64,000 nucleotides of DNA from JBBQWT01 sp038210375 (GTDB lineage: Bacteria; Acidobacteriota; Terriglobia; Terriglobales; Acidobacteriaceae): contig JBBQWT010000002.1 of the NCBI GenBank assembly GCA_038210375.1, positions 62,001 to 126,000 of the forward strand, written 5' to 3'. Of the stretch, positions 35,720-46,200 are shown piece after piece. The notes below the pieces were generated by a model. The model had not been told where the DNA came from, made no database searches, and saw only the letters and a list, made by a program, of their open reading frames with translations. The position numbers were made by a program, and so were the translations under genes. Every line of letters begins with the position of its first letter. Position 1 is the stretch's first letter.

Positions 35720-38101
35720 ATGCCCGACACCCTCGATCCCGATCTCCTGCGAAAAATTGACGCCTACTGGCGTGCCGCCAATTACCTTTCCGTCGGCCAG
35801 ATTTATCTTTGCGGCAATCCCCTGCTGAAGCGTCCTCTGGAGCTTGCCGATGTGAAGCACATGCTGCTGGGTCATTGGGGAACGACTCCGGGACAGAACT
35901 TTGTTTACGCCCACTTGAACCGAATCATCAAAAAGTACGATCTCGACATGATTTACGTTTCCGGCCCCGGACACGGCGGGCCGGTCGTCGTCAGCAACAC
36001 CTATCTCGAAGGCACTTACAGCGAGGTTTACCCCGACATCAGCCAGGATGAGGCGGGGCTGCAAAAACTGTTTCTGCAATTCTCCTTCCCCGGCGGAATT
36101 CCCAGCCACGCATCCCCCGAGTGTCCGGGCTCGATCCACGAAGGCGGCGAACTAGGCTATTCGCTCAGCCATTCATTCGGCGCGGTTTTCGATAACCCTG
36201 AGCTCATCGTGGCCTGCGTCGTCGGCGATGGCGAAGCGGAAACCGGGCCCCTGGCCACGGCGTGGCACTCCAACAAATTTCTCGATCCTAAGACCGATGG
36301 CGCAGTGTTGCCCATTCTGCACCTCAACGGCTACAAGATCGCCAATCCCACAATTCTCGCCCGCATCACCCGCGAGGAACTGGAACAGTTGTTCCGAGGT
36401 TACGGGTGGACGCCGATCTTCGTCGAAGGGCACGAGCCCGCGCTGATGCACCAGGTCATGGCAGCGGCGCTCGATTCGGCGGTTGCGCAGATCAGGACTT
36501 TTCAGCGTGAAGCCCGCGGCAATTCGCAACTCACGCGGCCGCGCTGGCCGATGATCATCCTCAATTCACCCAAGGGATGGACCGGGCCGCAATCCGTTGA
36601 CGGCGTACCGATAGAAGGAACCTTCCGGGCCCACCAAGTCCCGATCTCTGATCCGGCCAGCCATCCCGGCCACCTGCGGTTATTGGAAAACTGGATGCGG
36701 AGCTACCGTCCCGACGAGCTGTTCGATGGCCAGGGACGCCTGAGCGCGGAGCTGGCGGAATTGGCGCCGCAAGGTGACCGCCGCATGGGCGCGAATCCCC
36801 ATGCCAATGGAGGGGTCCTATTGCGCGACTTGCGCATGCCAGACTTCTGCGATTACGCGGTCGCGGTGCCGCAACCAGGAATTCGCGGCATTGGAGATAC
36901 CAAAGTCCTCGGCCCATTTCTGCGCGATGTGGCGAGGCTGAACGAAACTCAGCGGAACTTCCGCGTCTTTGGTCCGGACGAGACGCTTTCCAACGGTCTC
37001 GGAGCCCTGTTTGAAGTGACCCAGCGCCAGTGGGATGCCGCCACCATTGCGAGCGACGAATTTCTCGCGCCCAGCGGCCGGGTAATGGAAATGCTGAGTG
37101 AGCACCAGTGCGAGGGCTGGCTTGAAGGTTACTTGCTCACCGGACGCCACGGCATCTTCAATTGCTACGAAGCGTTCATTCACATCGTCGGCTCGATGTT
37201 CAACCAGCACGCAAAGTGGCTGAAGGTCACGTCGCACTTGCCTTGGAGGCGCAAGATCGCATCCTTGAACTACCTGCTGTCTTCGCACGTATGGCGCCAG
37301 GACCACAACGGTTTTACCCACCAGGACCCAGGCTTCATCGACCACGTGGTGAATAAGAAAGCTGAAGTGGTTCGCGTATATCTGCCGCCGGACGCCAACT
37401 GCCTCTTGTCGGTCATGGACCACTGCCTGCGCAGCCGCCACTACGTGAACGTGGTGATCGCCGGCAAGCATCCGGCGCCGCAGTGGCTGCCGATGGATGC
37501 CGCGGTGGCCCATTGCATCGAAGGCATCGGCGTGTGGCAGTGGGCCAGCAACGATCGGGAAGATGCTCCCGATGTGGTCATGGCATGCTGCGGAGATGTG
37601 CCCACTCTGGAAACCCTGGCCGCTGTCTCAATCATGCGCGAAAATCTTCCCCAGTTGAAAATTCGGGTGGTCAACGTGGTGGACCTGATGAAATTGCAGC
37701 CCCAGAGAGAGCATCCTCATGGGCTGAGCGATTTGGATTTCGACCAGTTGTTCACCCGCGATAAGCCGGTCATCTTCGCCTTCCACGGGTATCCGTGGCT
37801 GATCCATCGTCTCACCTATCGCCGCGCCAATCATGACAACATCCACGTCCGCGGCTACAAGGAAGAAGGCACCATCACCACTCCCTTTGACATGACGGTG
37901 CTCAACGACCTCGATCGCTTTCACCTGGTAATGGACACAATGGACCGCCTTCCCCAGGCCGGGGAAAAAGGCATTTACCTGAAGCGGCAACTGAAACAAA
38001 AACTAATTGAGCACAAACAACACATCGAGAAATATGGCGAAGACCTTCCCGAAGTGCGCGAATGGAAGTGGAGCGGAGGCAGTCCAGTCGAAACGCCATG
38101 A
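35720..38101 (+). CDS. xfp: Xylulose-5-phosphate/fructose-6-phosphate phosphoketolase
   Basis: A 793-aa thiamine-diphosphate enzyme of full family length. It has the phosphoketolase signature EGGELGYSLSHSFGA, the TPP/Mg site VVGDGEAETGPLATAWHSNK, and conserved HGYPWLIHRLTYRR in the last third. It splits xylulose-5-P (and maybe fructose-6-P) into acetyl phosphate and a triose or tetrose phosphate. It is coupled to ackA (two-base gap) so the pair yields acetate and ATP. Whether it uses both substrates cannot be told from the sequence. Confidence 0.95.
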   Translation: MPDTLDPDLLRKIDAYWRAANYLSVGQIYLCGNPLLKRPLELADVKHMLLGHWGTTPGQNFVYAHLNRIIKKYDLDMIYVSGPGHGGPVVVSNTYLEGTYSEVYPDISQDEAGLQKLFLQFSFPGGIPSHASPECPGSIHEGGELGYSLSHSFGAVFDNPELIVACVVGDGEAETGPLATAWHSNKFLDPKTDGAVLPILHLNGYKIANPTILARITREELEQLFRGYGWTPIFVEGHEPALMHQVMAAALDSAVAQIRTFQREARGNSQLTRPRWPMIILNSPKGWTGPQSVDGVPIEGTFRAHQVPISDPASHPGHLRLLENWMRSYRPDELFDGQGRLSAELAELAPQGDRRMGANPHANGGVLLRDLRMPDFCDYAVAVPQPGIRGIGDTKVLGPFLRDVARLNETQRNFRVFGPDETLSNGLGALFEVTQRQWDAATIASDEFLAPSGRVMEMLSEHQCEGWLEGYLLTGRHGIFNCYEAFIHIVGSMFNQHAKWLKVTSHLPWRRKIASLNYLLSSHVWRQDHNGFTHQDPGFIDHVVNKKAEVVRVYLPPDANCLLSVMDHCLRSRHYVNVVIAGKHPAPQWLPMDAAVAHCIEGIGVWQWASNDREDAPDVVMACCGDVPTLETLAAVSIMRENLPQLKIRVVNVVDLMKLQPQREHPHGLSDLDFDQLFTRDKPVIFAFHGYPWLIHRLTYRRANHDNIHVRGYKEEGTITTPFDMTVLNDLDRFHLVMDTMDRLPQAGEKGIYLKRQLKQKLIEHKQHIEKYGEDLPEVREWKWSGGSPVETP

Positions 38102-38265
38102 AGGATCTGAATCAAGGCGCGACGACTTCGCAAGCAGCAAGCGGGCTTGGGGACCACCAGCAAATGGAAACCTGGTTGAAATCGGCAGCGCTACCCCGTA
38201 GCGTGAATCAGTGCAGAGCCATCGAGCGAGTACCCCCGCACCTCGTCACCACTGTGCTGCAGAGG

Positions 38266-38763
38266 TTAAGCAAGATATTTCTTTGGCCCTTCCTGTTCAC
38301 TGAATCGAACCGCTCTGCGGTCTTCTACGCCTGCACGACATCCACCGCTTCGGGTGCATCGCGCCGGGTGACATCCCCCCACGTGATTATGATCGCCAGA
38401 CTCCTGCGGCTCAAACTCCATGCGCTCGATGGTTTCACGTAACCATGAAGCCAAAGCGCCTTCAAGTTGCGCCTGGGTGCCCCAACGGTAAAGGGTGTCT
38501 AACGTCTCCCCCCGATGGTTAAGCTCGATGTGCTGGCAGGGGATCGATTCCGTGCGATGCTGGGCGGGCACAAACTGCATCAGAAGGCAATCCTGGCAAA
38601 GATTAGGCCGATTGGGGTCACTAAAGTTAGGGCAGCTAGGGGAGTCCAGGAATACTAGCGGGCGTATCCTCGGATTGCGGGGAGAGCGACCGTATCCGCC
38701 ATCCTCTAGAAATTTCAGCTCGAACTTCAACGCTTCCAGGATATCGCTGTTATCTCTCGCCAT
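38266..38763 (-). CDS. Cysteine-containing conserved hypothetical protein
   Basis: A 165-aa protein starting MARDNSDILEALKFELKFLEDGGYGRSP; the ATG at 38763 has GGGAGGG upstream. Cysteines are spaced SPSCPNF, NLCQDCLLM and IPCQHIEL, which may bind metal, followed by a LEGALASWLRETIERMEFE helix. I recall similar proteins in Acidobacteria but know no function. The tail after about residue 125 is rich in Gly, Cys and Arg and may be less conserved. It is a single gene. Confidence 0.7.
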   Translation of the reverse strand: MARDNSDILEALKFELKFLEDGGYGRSPRNPRIRPLVFLDSPSCPNFSDPNRPNLCQDCLLMQFVPAQHRTESIPCQHIELNHRGETLDTLYRWGTQAQLEGALASWLRETIERMEFEPQESGDHNHVGGCHPARCTRSGGCRAGVEDRRAVRFSEQEGPKKYLA

Positions 38764-38962
38764 TGAATTACCCTCCCCTTTAACCAGACCGAGTATGCGG
38801 CTGCAGGCCACCAGCCGGCGGTGAGCGCCGTCACAGCGAGCTGTGACATGCATCATGGCTGAGTGGAGATGAGGAGCATCGAATAAGAGCAAAAGAAAAC
38901 GCAATACAAATGTCATAGTTACGGCGGCCTTGATAGGCTAGACTGAACTCGGAAGAAACCCC

Positions 38963-39553
38963 ATGCTGCGTACTCTGGTCAATAACTGGTGGCTCTTCGC
39001 ACTGCGCGGTTTGTTCGCCTTTCTTTTCGGCATGACCGCTCTGGCGCTGGTGACTATGTCACGTATGTATCTGATGAATGTGCTGGCTTTTGCCACCCTG
39101 GTGTTGCTGTTTGGAATTTTGGCCGGCGGCGTGGGCGTGATTACCACGATGGCTGCTTTGTGGGGTGCAGCCGAGTATGGTCACGCGTGGTTCCTTCTGG
39201 CGGACGGCATTGCCGCATCCGCGGTGAGCGCTTTCGTCATACTTTCTCCGAGTCTCACTTTTGGGCGGCTCGTCAACCTCATCGCGTTTTGGGCGATAAT
39301 AATTGGAGTGTGTGAGCTGGCCGCGGGGATCCACCTCAAGAAGCACGTTGCCGATGAATGGATGCTTGCCGCCGGGGGCTTCATGTCTCTCGCCTTCGCA
39401 GGGTACCTGTTGCTCGGTTTCGCGGTGAATCCCGGTTCCATCTTGCAATGGCTGGGCTACTATGCGTTGTTTTCCTCGGCTTCGATGATCGCTTTGGCGT
39501 TGCGTTTGCGTGCGCTGCGACCTTCGCTTAATACCGCAGTGGCAGTGGGTTAG
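38963..39553 (+). CDS. HdeD/DUF308-family membrane protein
   Basis: A 196-aa protein with six predicted membrane helices in three pairs (LRGLFAFLFGMTALALV, VLAFATLVLLFGILAGGVGVI, WFLLADGIAASAVSAFVIL, LIAFWAIIIGVCELAAGI, and so on), the arrangement of HdeD acid-resistance proteins. The N-terminal NNWWLFALRGLFAFLFG box is typical. The exact role is unclear in non-enteric bacteria. A small possible gene starts two bases after its stop. Confidence 0.88.
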   Translation: MLRTLVNNWWLFALRGLFAFLFGMTALALVTMSRMYLMNVLAFATLVLLFGILAGGVGVITTMAALWGAAEYGHAWFLLADGIAASAVSAFVILSPSLTFGRLVNLIAFWAIIIGVCELAAGIHLKKHVADEWMLAAGGFMSLAFAGYLLLGFAVNPGSILQWLGYYALFSSASMIALALRLRALRPSLNTAVAVG

Positions 39554-39555
39554 CC

Positions 39556-39828
39556 ATGACCCCGTCGGAAACTCCTGCCGCCATTTCATTCCTCTCTGTG
39601 CTTCGGTGCCAGCGATTCCACACCACTGGGCTGATGGATTGCTCGCAGCAATGCCTCGAAGAGCTGAATAAATGCGACAAGCTTTGGAAAACGCAAGGCA
39701 GCTTGGTGGCCTATGAGAGGCTCGTTTGTGCCCTCGATTGCAATGATGTGAATATCCGGAGCGCCGCCGAACGATTGCTGGGGCGGGCATCGCCCAGACC
39801 GCATCATCCCTCGGTCCCGCGTACTTGA
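39556..39828 (+). CDS. Possible small hypothetical protein after hdeD-like gene
   Basis: A 90-aa open frame beginning two bases after the HdeD-like stop, suggesting coupling. It has four cysteines (LRCQRF, MDCSQQC, NKCDKL...) and a helical middle (CLEELNKCDKLWKTQGSLVAYERLVCALDCNDVNIRSAAERLLG) that reads like real protein, while the last 15 residues do not. No family is recognised. Confidence 0.4.
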   Translation: MTPSETPAAISFLSVLRCQRFHTTGLMDCSQQCLEELNKCDKLWKTQGSLVAYERLVCALDCNDVNIRSAAERLLGRASPRPHHPSVPRT

Positions 39829-40083
39829 TTGCCATCATCCCCGCCAGCTCCAGCGCAATCAGAAATTGCGCGCCAAGGCGCCGTGCCCGGTTCTCGGCAA
39901 TTACCCGCCTTGAGTTCTGCCGGGTCTCGCTCACCCATGCAACAGAATTTTAGAGATGTGACGGCGAGCACATCCTCAAGTTCGTTCTGGTGTTGCAATG
40001 AAAGTGAAGAGGGTATGAGGCCAGGAATGAACTCGGGTTGCACGCAGTTGTCGTCGCATGAGCCTATGATGGGTAAGGTGCCT

Positions 40084-40800
40084 ATGATCTCTCCTTACGG
40101 TGTTGAAATAATTGAAAGCTGCCTTACCTGCAAGGCACGGACGGATTTTCTCTTTTGCGACCTTCAGCCTGCTTCCCTGCAACTACTGGAGACGATCCAT
40201 TCTGTAGCGACCTATCCCAAGGGGGCATTACTCTTTCTCGAGGGGCAGCCTGCCCGGGGAATCTTTGTCCTGTGTCACGGCCGCGCCAAGCTTTCGACAT
40301 CATCGAGCGACGGCAAGACCCTGATCCTGCGTATCGCTGAGGCGGGGGAAGTATTGGGTCTGAGCGCCACGGTGTCGGGCAGGCCCTATGAACTCACTGC
40401 CGAGTTGCTGGAGCCGTCCCAGGCGAATTTCATCGCTCGACAGGATTTTCTTGACTTCCTTCGCAACAACGGCGAAGTGGCGGTTCGGGTGGCACAGGAA
40501 TTATGCAACAACTATCACTCCGCTTATGCGGGGATCCGTTCCCTGGGCCTCTCCGCCTCGGCCTCAGACAAGCTGATGAAATTGCTCTTGCAGTGGAGCG
40601 AAAACACCGAGCAAAAAAATGGCGAGGTCCGCATCCAGTGCACTTTGACTCATGAAGAGATTTCGCAGCTCATCGGGGCCTCGCGCGAAACCGTGACCCG
40701 CGGCCTGGGCGACTTGAAGAAAAAGGGATTGATTGAGGTCAAAGGGTCAACTCTGGTGATCCATGATCGCGCCGCCCTGCAAAAACTCGTCAGCAGCTGA
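40084..40800 (+). CDS. Crp/Fnr-family regulator with N-terminal cysteine cluster
   Basis: A 238-aa regulator. The N-terminus has CLTCKARTDFLFC, i.e. CxxC then eight residues and another Cys, and a further Cys in IFVLCHG within the jelly roll, recalling the iron-sulfur ligands of Fnr. The helix-turn-helix is LTHEEISQLIGASRETVTRGLGDLKKKGLI. ATG 40084 is chosen because AAGG lies at the right distance and the conserved region starts there; the open frame reaches back to 39829. Oxygen or NO sensing is inferred. It lies upstream of a decayed gene patch. Confidence 0.88.
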   Translation: MISPYGVEIIESCLTCKARTDFLFCDLQPASLQLLETIHSVATYPKGALLFLEGQPARGIFVLCHGRAKLSTSSSDGKTLILRIAEAGEVLGLSATVSGRPYELTAELLEPSQANFIARQDFLDFLRNNGEVAVRVAQELCNNYHSAYAGIRSLGLSASASDKLMKLLLQWSENTEQKNGEVRIQCTLTHEEISQLIGASRETVTRGLGDLKKKGLIEVKGSTLVIHDRAALQKLVSS

Positions 40801-40951
40801 TCGCCGACTATCGTCAAGGGTCCCGGTCCGCCCGCCACAAGGGAGATTCCGATGGTGTCGCCCCGGAGGCTGCCCTAGTTGGTGATCCTATGTTCGTGTC
40901 CCGGCCGGCTGATGGTGCGCAGCGAAAAACCCCTCGGTAAAAGTAGAGAGA

Positions 40952-41355
40952 ATGTTGAGCGACGAACAGGTGCGTAGGTTATTGATGACGGCTTCATTCG
41001 CGTTGATGAAGCCTTCCCGCGTGAGATCGCAGACAATGGCCTTGCCGCCCTTTGGCATGCTACCGGGTGCGACTCGGACGACGTGGCAACATGGAGCCGT
41101 CCGATTATCCGGGTCGGAACCGTCAACGACGTGGAGGGCACTCAGCCGCTTTCGTTCCGGGAGGCAGCTAACACTCCCACACTCTATGACGCGTTCGACA
41201 AGCTGGTGGAACCGGGGCGGTGGTTACCCCGCCCGAATGTCGGCAACTTTGCTGTGCGCTTCCCCTCGAACGCCGACCCAGGCGACCTTGGATTGCACGT
41301 CGATCTCAGCTTTCCTGGCGAGACCTCCCCCAAGATTAAGTTTCTCAGCGGCGAG
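40952..41355 (+). pseudogene. Phytanoyl-CoA dioxygenase (PhyH-like) remnant, frameshifted and truncated
   Basis: The ATG at 40952 gives MLSDEQVRRLL, then the frame is lost; restoring one base near 40984 continues as DDGFIRVDEAFPREIADNG in the next frame and on through PLSFREAANTPTLYDAF to GLHVDLSFPGE. That is a PhyH-type Fe(II)/2-oxoglutarate dioxygenase start, with the HxD metal motif near 41297. The family would run another 120 residues including a second His, but here the sequence switches to histidine-kinase sequence near 41330-41360. So it is a one-base frameshift plus loss of the C-terminal half. Confidence 0.7.
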
Positions 41356-41356
41356 C

Positions 41357-42439
41357 ACAGACAAGCCCTACCATATTGAATATCGTTTTAGGGAAGCCAG
41401 GACCGGTCACTACCGCTGGCACCTGGGCCGGGCTCTTCCGGTAACTAAAGACCGCGGGGCTATCGTCAAATGGTTTGGCACTGCCACCGACATCCAGGAG
41501 CAGAAGAGCGCGGAAGAGGCGCTGCGCAAGACGGAGAAACTCGCGGTAGCCGGGCGCCTGGCTGCCAGCATCGCGCATGAAATCAACAATCCGCTGGAAG
41601 CCATTACTAATCTTTTGTTCCTGATCCAAAGCTGTAGCTCGGTGGAAGAAGCGCACAACTACTCCGACACCGCGCAAAAAGAATTGGCGCGCGTCTCAGA
41701 AATCGTTACCCAGACGCTGCGCTTTTACCGCCAGCCCACCAACCCCGCGCCGGTCGATATTAGTGAGTTGCTCGATTCGTTGTTACTGCTTTATCACGCG
41801 CGCCTGCTTACCCGGGGCGTTACGGTGCTGAAGCGCTATCGCGCAACCGAACCCATCGTCGGATTTTCAGGGGAACTGCGGCAACTCTTCGCCAACCTGA
41901 TCAGCAATGCCCTGGATGCTTTAAAGCCCGGGGGGCGGCTGGCGGTGCGCACGCGAAACGTTCGCAGGCTGGCTGGCTCTGCGGACCTGAGTACCGGTGT
42001 AAGAGGTACGGCGGCGGGATCCGCTGAGATCGAGGGCGTGCAGGTGATCATCGCCGACGACGGCAGCGGGATGCCGCCGGAGGTAAAAGAGCACATTTTT
42101 GAACCCTTTTTCAGCACCAAGGGCGCAACTGGTACGGGGTTAAGACTTTGGATCAGCGCCGAAATCCTGCAAAAGCACGCCGCGCGCGCCACCGTGAAAA
42201 GCAGGGTGAATTCCCGACGTGCAGGGGGCACGATCTTTCGCATTTTCCTTCCGGCTAATCACGTTCCCGCGGAAAACACATCGGCCTCAACCCTGGCTAC
42301 GCCTCCACCCGAGCAGCTGGGGAGTAGGACGAATTGCGCAGGTCCTGTGTTGCGCTTTACGCTTCCCCATCAGCGTTTTCAGGATTGGCTTCCACTCCGC
42401 GCTTCAACTAGCAGACCAGTCCCTGGAGTACGCGAATGA
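41357..42439 (+). pseudogene. Histidine kinase fragment (PAS end, HisKA, HATPase), no proper start
   Basis: From about 41360 the frame reads PAS/PAC-like IEYRFREARTGHYRWHLGRA and TATDIQEQK, then an H-box (SIAHEINNPLEAITNL) and an ATPase domain with LISNALDAL (N box), IADDGSGMPP (G1), FEPFFSTK (F box) and GATGTGLRLWIS (G2, with Arg where Gly is usual). It stays open upstream to 40952 only as the wrong frame of the PhyH remnant, and there is no start or N-terminal sensor. After FLPA near 42255 the frame continues with 60 unrelated codons. It is probably not a functional kinase, though the catalytic core looks intact. Confidence 0.7.
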
Positions 42440-42542
42440 AGAGTTTATGCGAAGTCGGGTCGTTGATCTCGCACAATTTCGAGACCAACAAGTGAGGGAT
42501 AGACTGTATGTATAGCTTGCTGACTGCATCCGGAATTCCCGA

Positions 42543-42942
42543 TGAAACCCCTGGCTGCAGCGCGGAATTTATTACTCGCCTGATTTAGCGGTCAACGATG
42601 TATGCCGCGCAAGGGCGCGACCAATTGCGCGGGGAATTTGAGTGTGTCTAGCCCAGGAGCATCCCAAGCCACCGGCAGCCTCTGTGGTCGCGACTCCCTG
42701 CAATAGCCGGGAGGCGTTGGTCAAATCGAAGGGTTGAGAACGCTTTGCTCGTGCCCACACCGCTTGCAGCGAAAAGGGATCGCAGATTCCCCTTCGTATG
42801 AATCGAAAAGGTAAGTGTGCGGCTCTCGGCACTTCGGGCAGAGCAGCAAAATCTTTTCATTCTTTGACATGCGCGCCAGTGTGTCACAGATTACATAAAG
42901 GTGCTTGCCCCCCGGGACTCCTCGTGTTCAATATTGTTCACT
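42543..42942 (-). repeat. Dispersed duplicated module, copy 2 (with zinc-ribbon gene)
   Basis: Second copy of the module at 32309-32720, same orientation, about 10.2 kb away. Identity is near-complete across the small gene and its upstream 70 bases and drops after the stop codon. It lies just after the decayed histidine kinase. The right-hand end of the similarity is near the shared sequence TCAATATTGTTCAC. Confidence 0.7.
42721..42870 (-). CDS. 49-aa zinc-ribbon protein, copy 2
   Basis: Encodes the same 49 residues as the copy at 32500-32649, with CPKC and CKRC pairs of a zinc ribbon. The ATG is at 42870 and the TGA at 42723-42721. The three base differences I see between copies are silent (Glu, Leu, Asn codons), which suggests selection on the protein. 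The long upstream frame seen in copy 1 is not fully preserved, which supports the short start. Function is unknown. Confidence 0.6.
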   Translation of the reverse strand: MSKNEKILLLCPKCREPHTYLFDSYEGESAIPFRCKRCGHEQSVLNPSI

Positions 42943-43279
42943 TCTGCCGCGCCCAGGCGAACGAAGTCTAGCCATGGTCAAATCCCCTGGGCAGGAAAAA
43001 GGTCGGTCGCTGACGATGCCCCTACCATTGAGCAACCCTGTGTCCTTTTACTGAAGGCCACTGCCCGATTCGCCGGCGGTTTTTTCGTCGTCATGACTTC
43101 CGGGAATCAGCACAATCCGGCCGAAGTTCCCATCCATCCAGATTGTGAAGAATTCTGTTGAAACCCAGTTTATTCGTGGTAGGGTCGAAAATAGGAATGC
43201 TCGCTCGCTTATTCCTAAAATTCATTCTGGGTGTGGCAGACCCTTTGATTTCAATGCTTTATACCCAAGGAGCTTCATT
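42943..43279. other. Intergenic stretch before the giant repeat protein
   Basis: These 337 bases have no convincing gene. The last 40 bases hold the ribosome site AAGGAG (43266-43271) of the gene starting at 43280. A promoter is expected but no clear boxes are seen. Confidence 0.4.
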
Positions 43280-46200
43280 ATGAAGCGCCATAATTGTTTG
43301 TATTCAGCCCTGGCTTTGATGTTTCTGTTTGCGGGATCTTCTTTAATGGCTGTTGCCGCCGATACCCCGGCGGCGATGAGCAGTCCCACGCCGGGAAGCA
43401 CCCTGGCTTCTACCACTCAGACTTTTACCTGGAACGCGGCGACGGGCAGCATTGATGAGTACGCCATTTATGCAGGCAGCACAGCGGGCGGTTATGATCT
43501 CGGCGCCCAGCACGTGCCGGCCAGCTCGCTCTCATACACCTTCACCACCCTGCCGGGCAATAGCAGCACCATCTATGTCCGGTTGTGGAGCCACCTGTCG
43601 GGCGATTGGGTGTATATCGATTACACCTTTAAGAGTGTTAATGCCGGCGCGACAGCCACCATGAGCAGTCCAACGCCGGGAAGCACCCTGTTGTCCACGA
43701 CACAGATCTTCACGTGGAATGCGGGAAGCGGCAGCATCGATGAGTACGCAATTTATGCCGGCACCACCTTGGGCGCTTACGATCTCGGCGCCCAGCACCT
43801 GTCGGCCAGCACATTGTCCTATAGCTTTGGAAACCTCCCGGGCGGCGGTAGCATCATCTATGTCCGGTTGTGGAGCCACCTGTCGGGCAATTGGGTTTAC
43901 AACGATTACACCTATGCAGGCTGTAGTAGCTGCACGGCGTCAGTTCCGGCAACCATGAACGGCCCCACGCCCGGATCTACCCTGACCTCCACCACCCAGA
44001 CTTTCACCTGGAATGCGGGGACAGGCAGCATCGACGAATACGCAATATACGCCGGCAGCACGGCGGGAGCATACGATCTGGGCGCGCAACATGTGCCGGC
44101 CACCACCCGTGCCTATAGCTTCTCCAATCTTCCTGGCAACGGCAGCACCATCTACGTCCGGTTGTGGACCCACCTGTCGGGCAACTGGGTTTACAACGAC
44201 TACACTTATAAGAGCGTTCCCGCCGGTGCAGCAGCTACCATGAGCAGCCCAGCGCCGGGGAGCGCCCTGGCTACCAATACCCAGACTTTCACCTGGAAGG
44301 CGGGGACAGGCAGCATCGACGAATACGCTATTTATGCCGGCACCACGGCCGGAGCTTACGACCTGGGCGCACAACACATATCGGCCAGCACTCTGTCCTA
44401 TAGCTTTGGAAACCTCCCGGGCGGCGGCAGCACCATCTATATCCGGTTGTGGAGCCACCTGTCGGGTAACTGGGTTTACAACGATTACACCTATGCCGGC
44501 TGTACTAGCTGCACGGTGCCAGTTCCGGCCACCATGAACAGCCCCACGCCCGGATCCACCCTGACCTCCACCAGCCCGGTTTTCACCTGGAATGCGGGGA
44601 CAGGCAGCATCGACGAATACGCAATTTATGCAGGCAGTACTGGGCCTGGCGCTTATGATCTCGGCGCACAACATGTATCCGCCAGCACATTGTCTTATAG
44701 TTTCGCGAATCTGCCGGCCAACGGCGGCATCATTTATGTCCGCTTATGGAGTCACCTGTCGGGCAACTGGGTGTACAACGATTACACCTATAGAACCTGC
44801 TATGCATGCAGCACGAACTTCGCCGCTTTCATGAGGATCCCTTCTCCCGACTACCCATACAAACTGACTTCCACAACTCAGACCTTCACCTGGTATCCGG
44901 CGACGGGTGACTTCGACGAATACGCTATCTATGCCGGCAACACACCCGGCGGTTACGATCTGGGGGCCGAACATCTCCCCACCAGCACTCTGTCCTATAC
45001 TTTTTCGAATCTTCCGGGTTACGGCAACGACTTCTATATCCGGTTATGGACGCACCTGTCAGGCAATTGGGTGTACAGGGATTACACCTACACAAGCTGT
45101 AGCAACTGCGTGCCACCGCAAACCATCCACGTTCCCGCGGACCAGTCGACGATCCAGGCCGCCATCACCGCTGTATCCGACGGAAGCACGATCCTGGTAG
45201 CTGCCGGCACGTATAAGGAGAACATCAACTTTAAAGGCAAAGCGGTGACCATCTCGAGCGACGATGGGCCGGCCACCACCATCATCGACGGCGGGCTTAA
45301 GGGGGCGGTGGTAACTTTTAAGAATTCCGAAGGCAACGGGTCTGTTCTCAACGGATTCACGATTCAGAATGGCTCGGTTACTTCTTTTTCCGGCGCAGGA
45401 ATTGTCATCTCCCATGCTTCACCGAAAATTACCCACAACGTAATCACCAACAATCCAGGTTGTGGTTACGGCGAGGGAATCGGAATCGATTATGGGTCGC
45501 CCATCATTCAAGGCAACACCATCAGCGCCAATGGCAGCGCCATTAGCGCCTATTGCAATTCCCAGGGCGCAGCGATTCATGTCGATGGGAATTCTTCGCC
45601 TCAGATACTAGACAACCAGATCTCAGGCAACCAGGGATCCTCTGTGATTGAGTTCTATTCAACGGTAGGGGGTCTGCTGCAAGGCAACTCCATCACAGGA
45701 AATATAGGCGCGCCGATTTCCTCTGTAACGAGTCCCCATCCCGATATCATCCAAAACGTTATCACCGGTAACACTTCAGTCGGTGGCGGTGCAATTTATC
45801 TAGATTCTATTTATCGAGCTTCCCCGTCATCGGTTTTGAACAATACAATCGCCGCCAACAAAGGCACGGGTTCGTACATTTCAGCAGCAGTGGAAATTAG
45901 CGAAAACGACTCGCTGGTGCGCGTACTGAACAACGTGATTTCCACCCAGCCCAACCAGGCTGGTATGAACTGCAAAGCATACCCCGACTCAAATGTCCCA
46001 TCCGTAATCAGCCACAACGACATCTTCAGTCCGGGGGCGGCCGCCTTCCTGGGGACATGCGCATCGCAATCAGGCGTCAACGGCAACATCGCTGTGGACC
46101 CTGGATTTGTGGATCCCGCTCGCAATTTCCATCCCGCGGCCTCCTCACCATTGATTGATGCCGGAGACAATTCCGCTGCTTCCCTTCCGCCAAATGACCT

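Noticed and set aside
38098..38442. Frame starting in an ATGA overlap with the phosphoketolase stop
   Set aside because: Overlaps the antisense gene 38266-38763, has no family pattern and only the overlap in its favour.
43360..45110. Possible CRISPR or recombinational repeat array
   Set aside because: The repeats are in-frame protein domains of about 290 bp, not short spacer-separated repeats.
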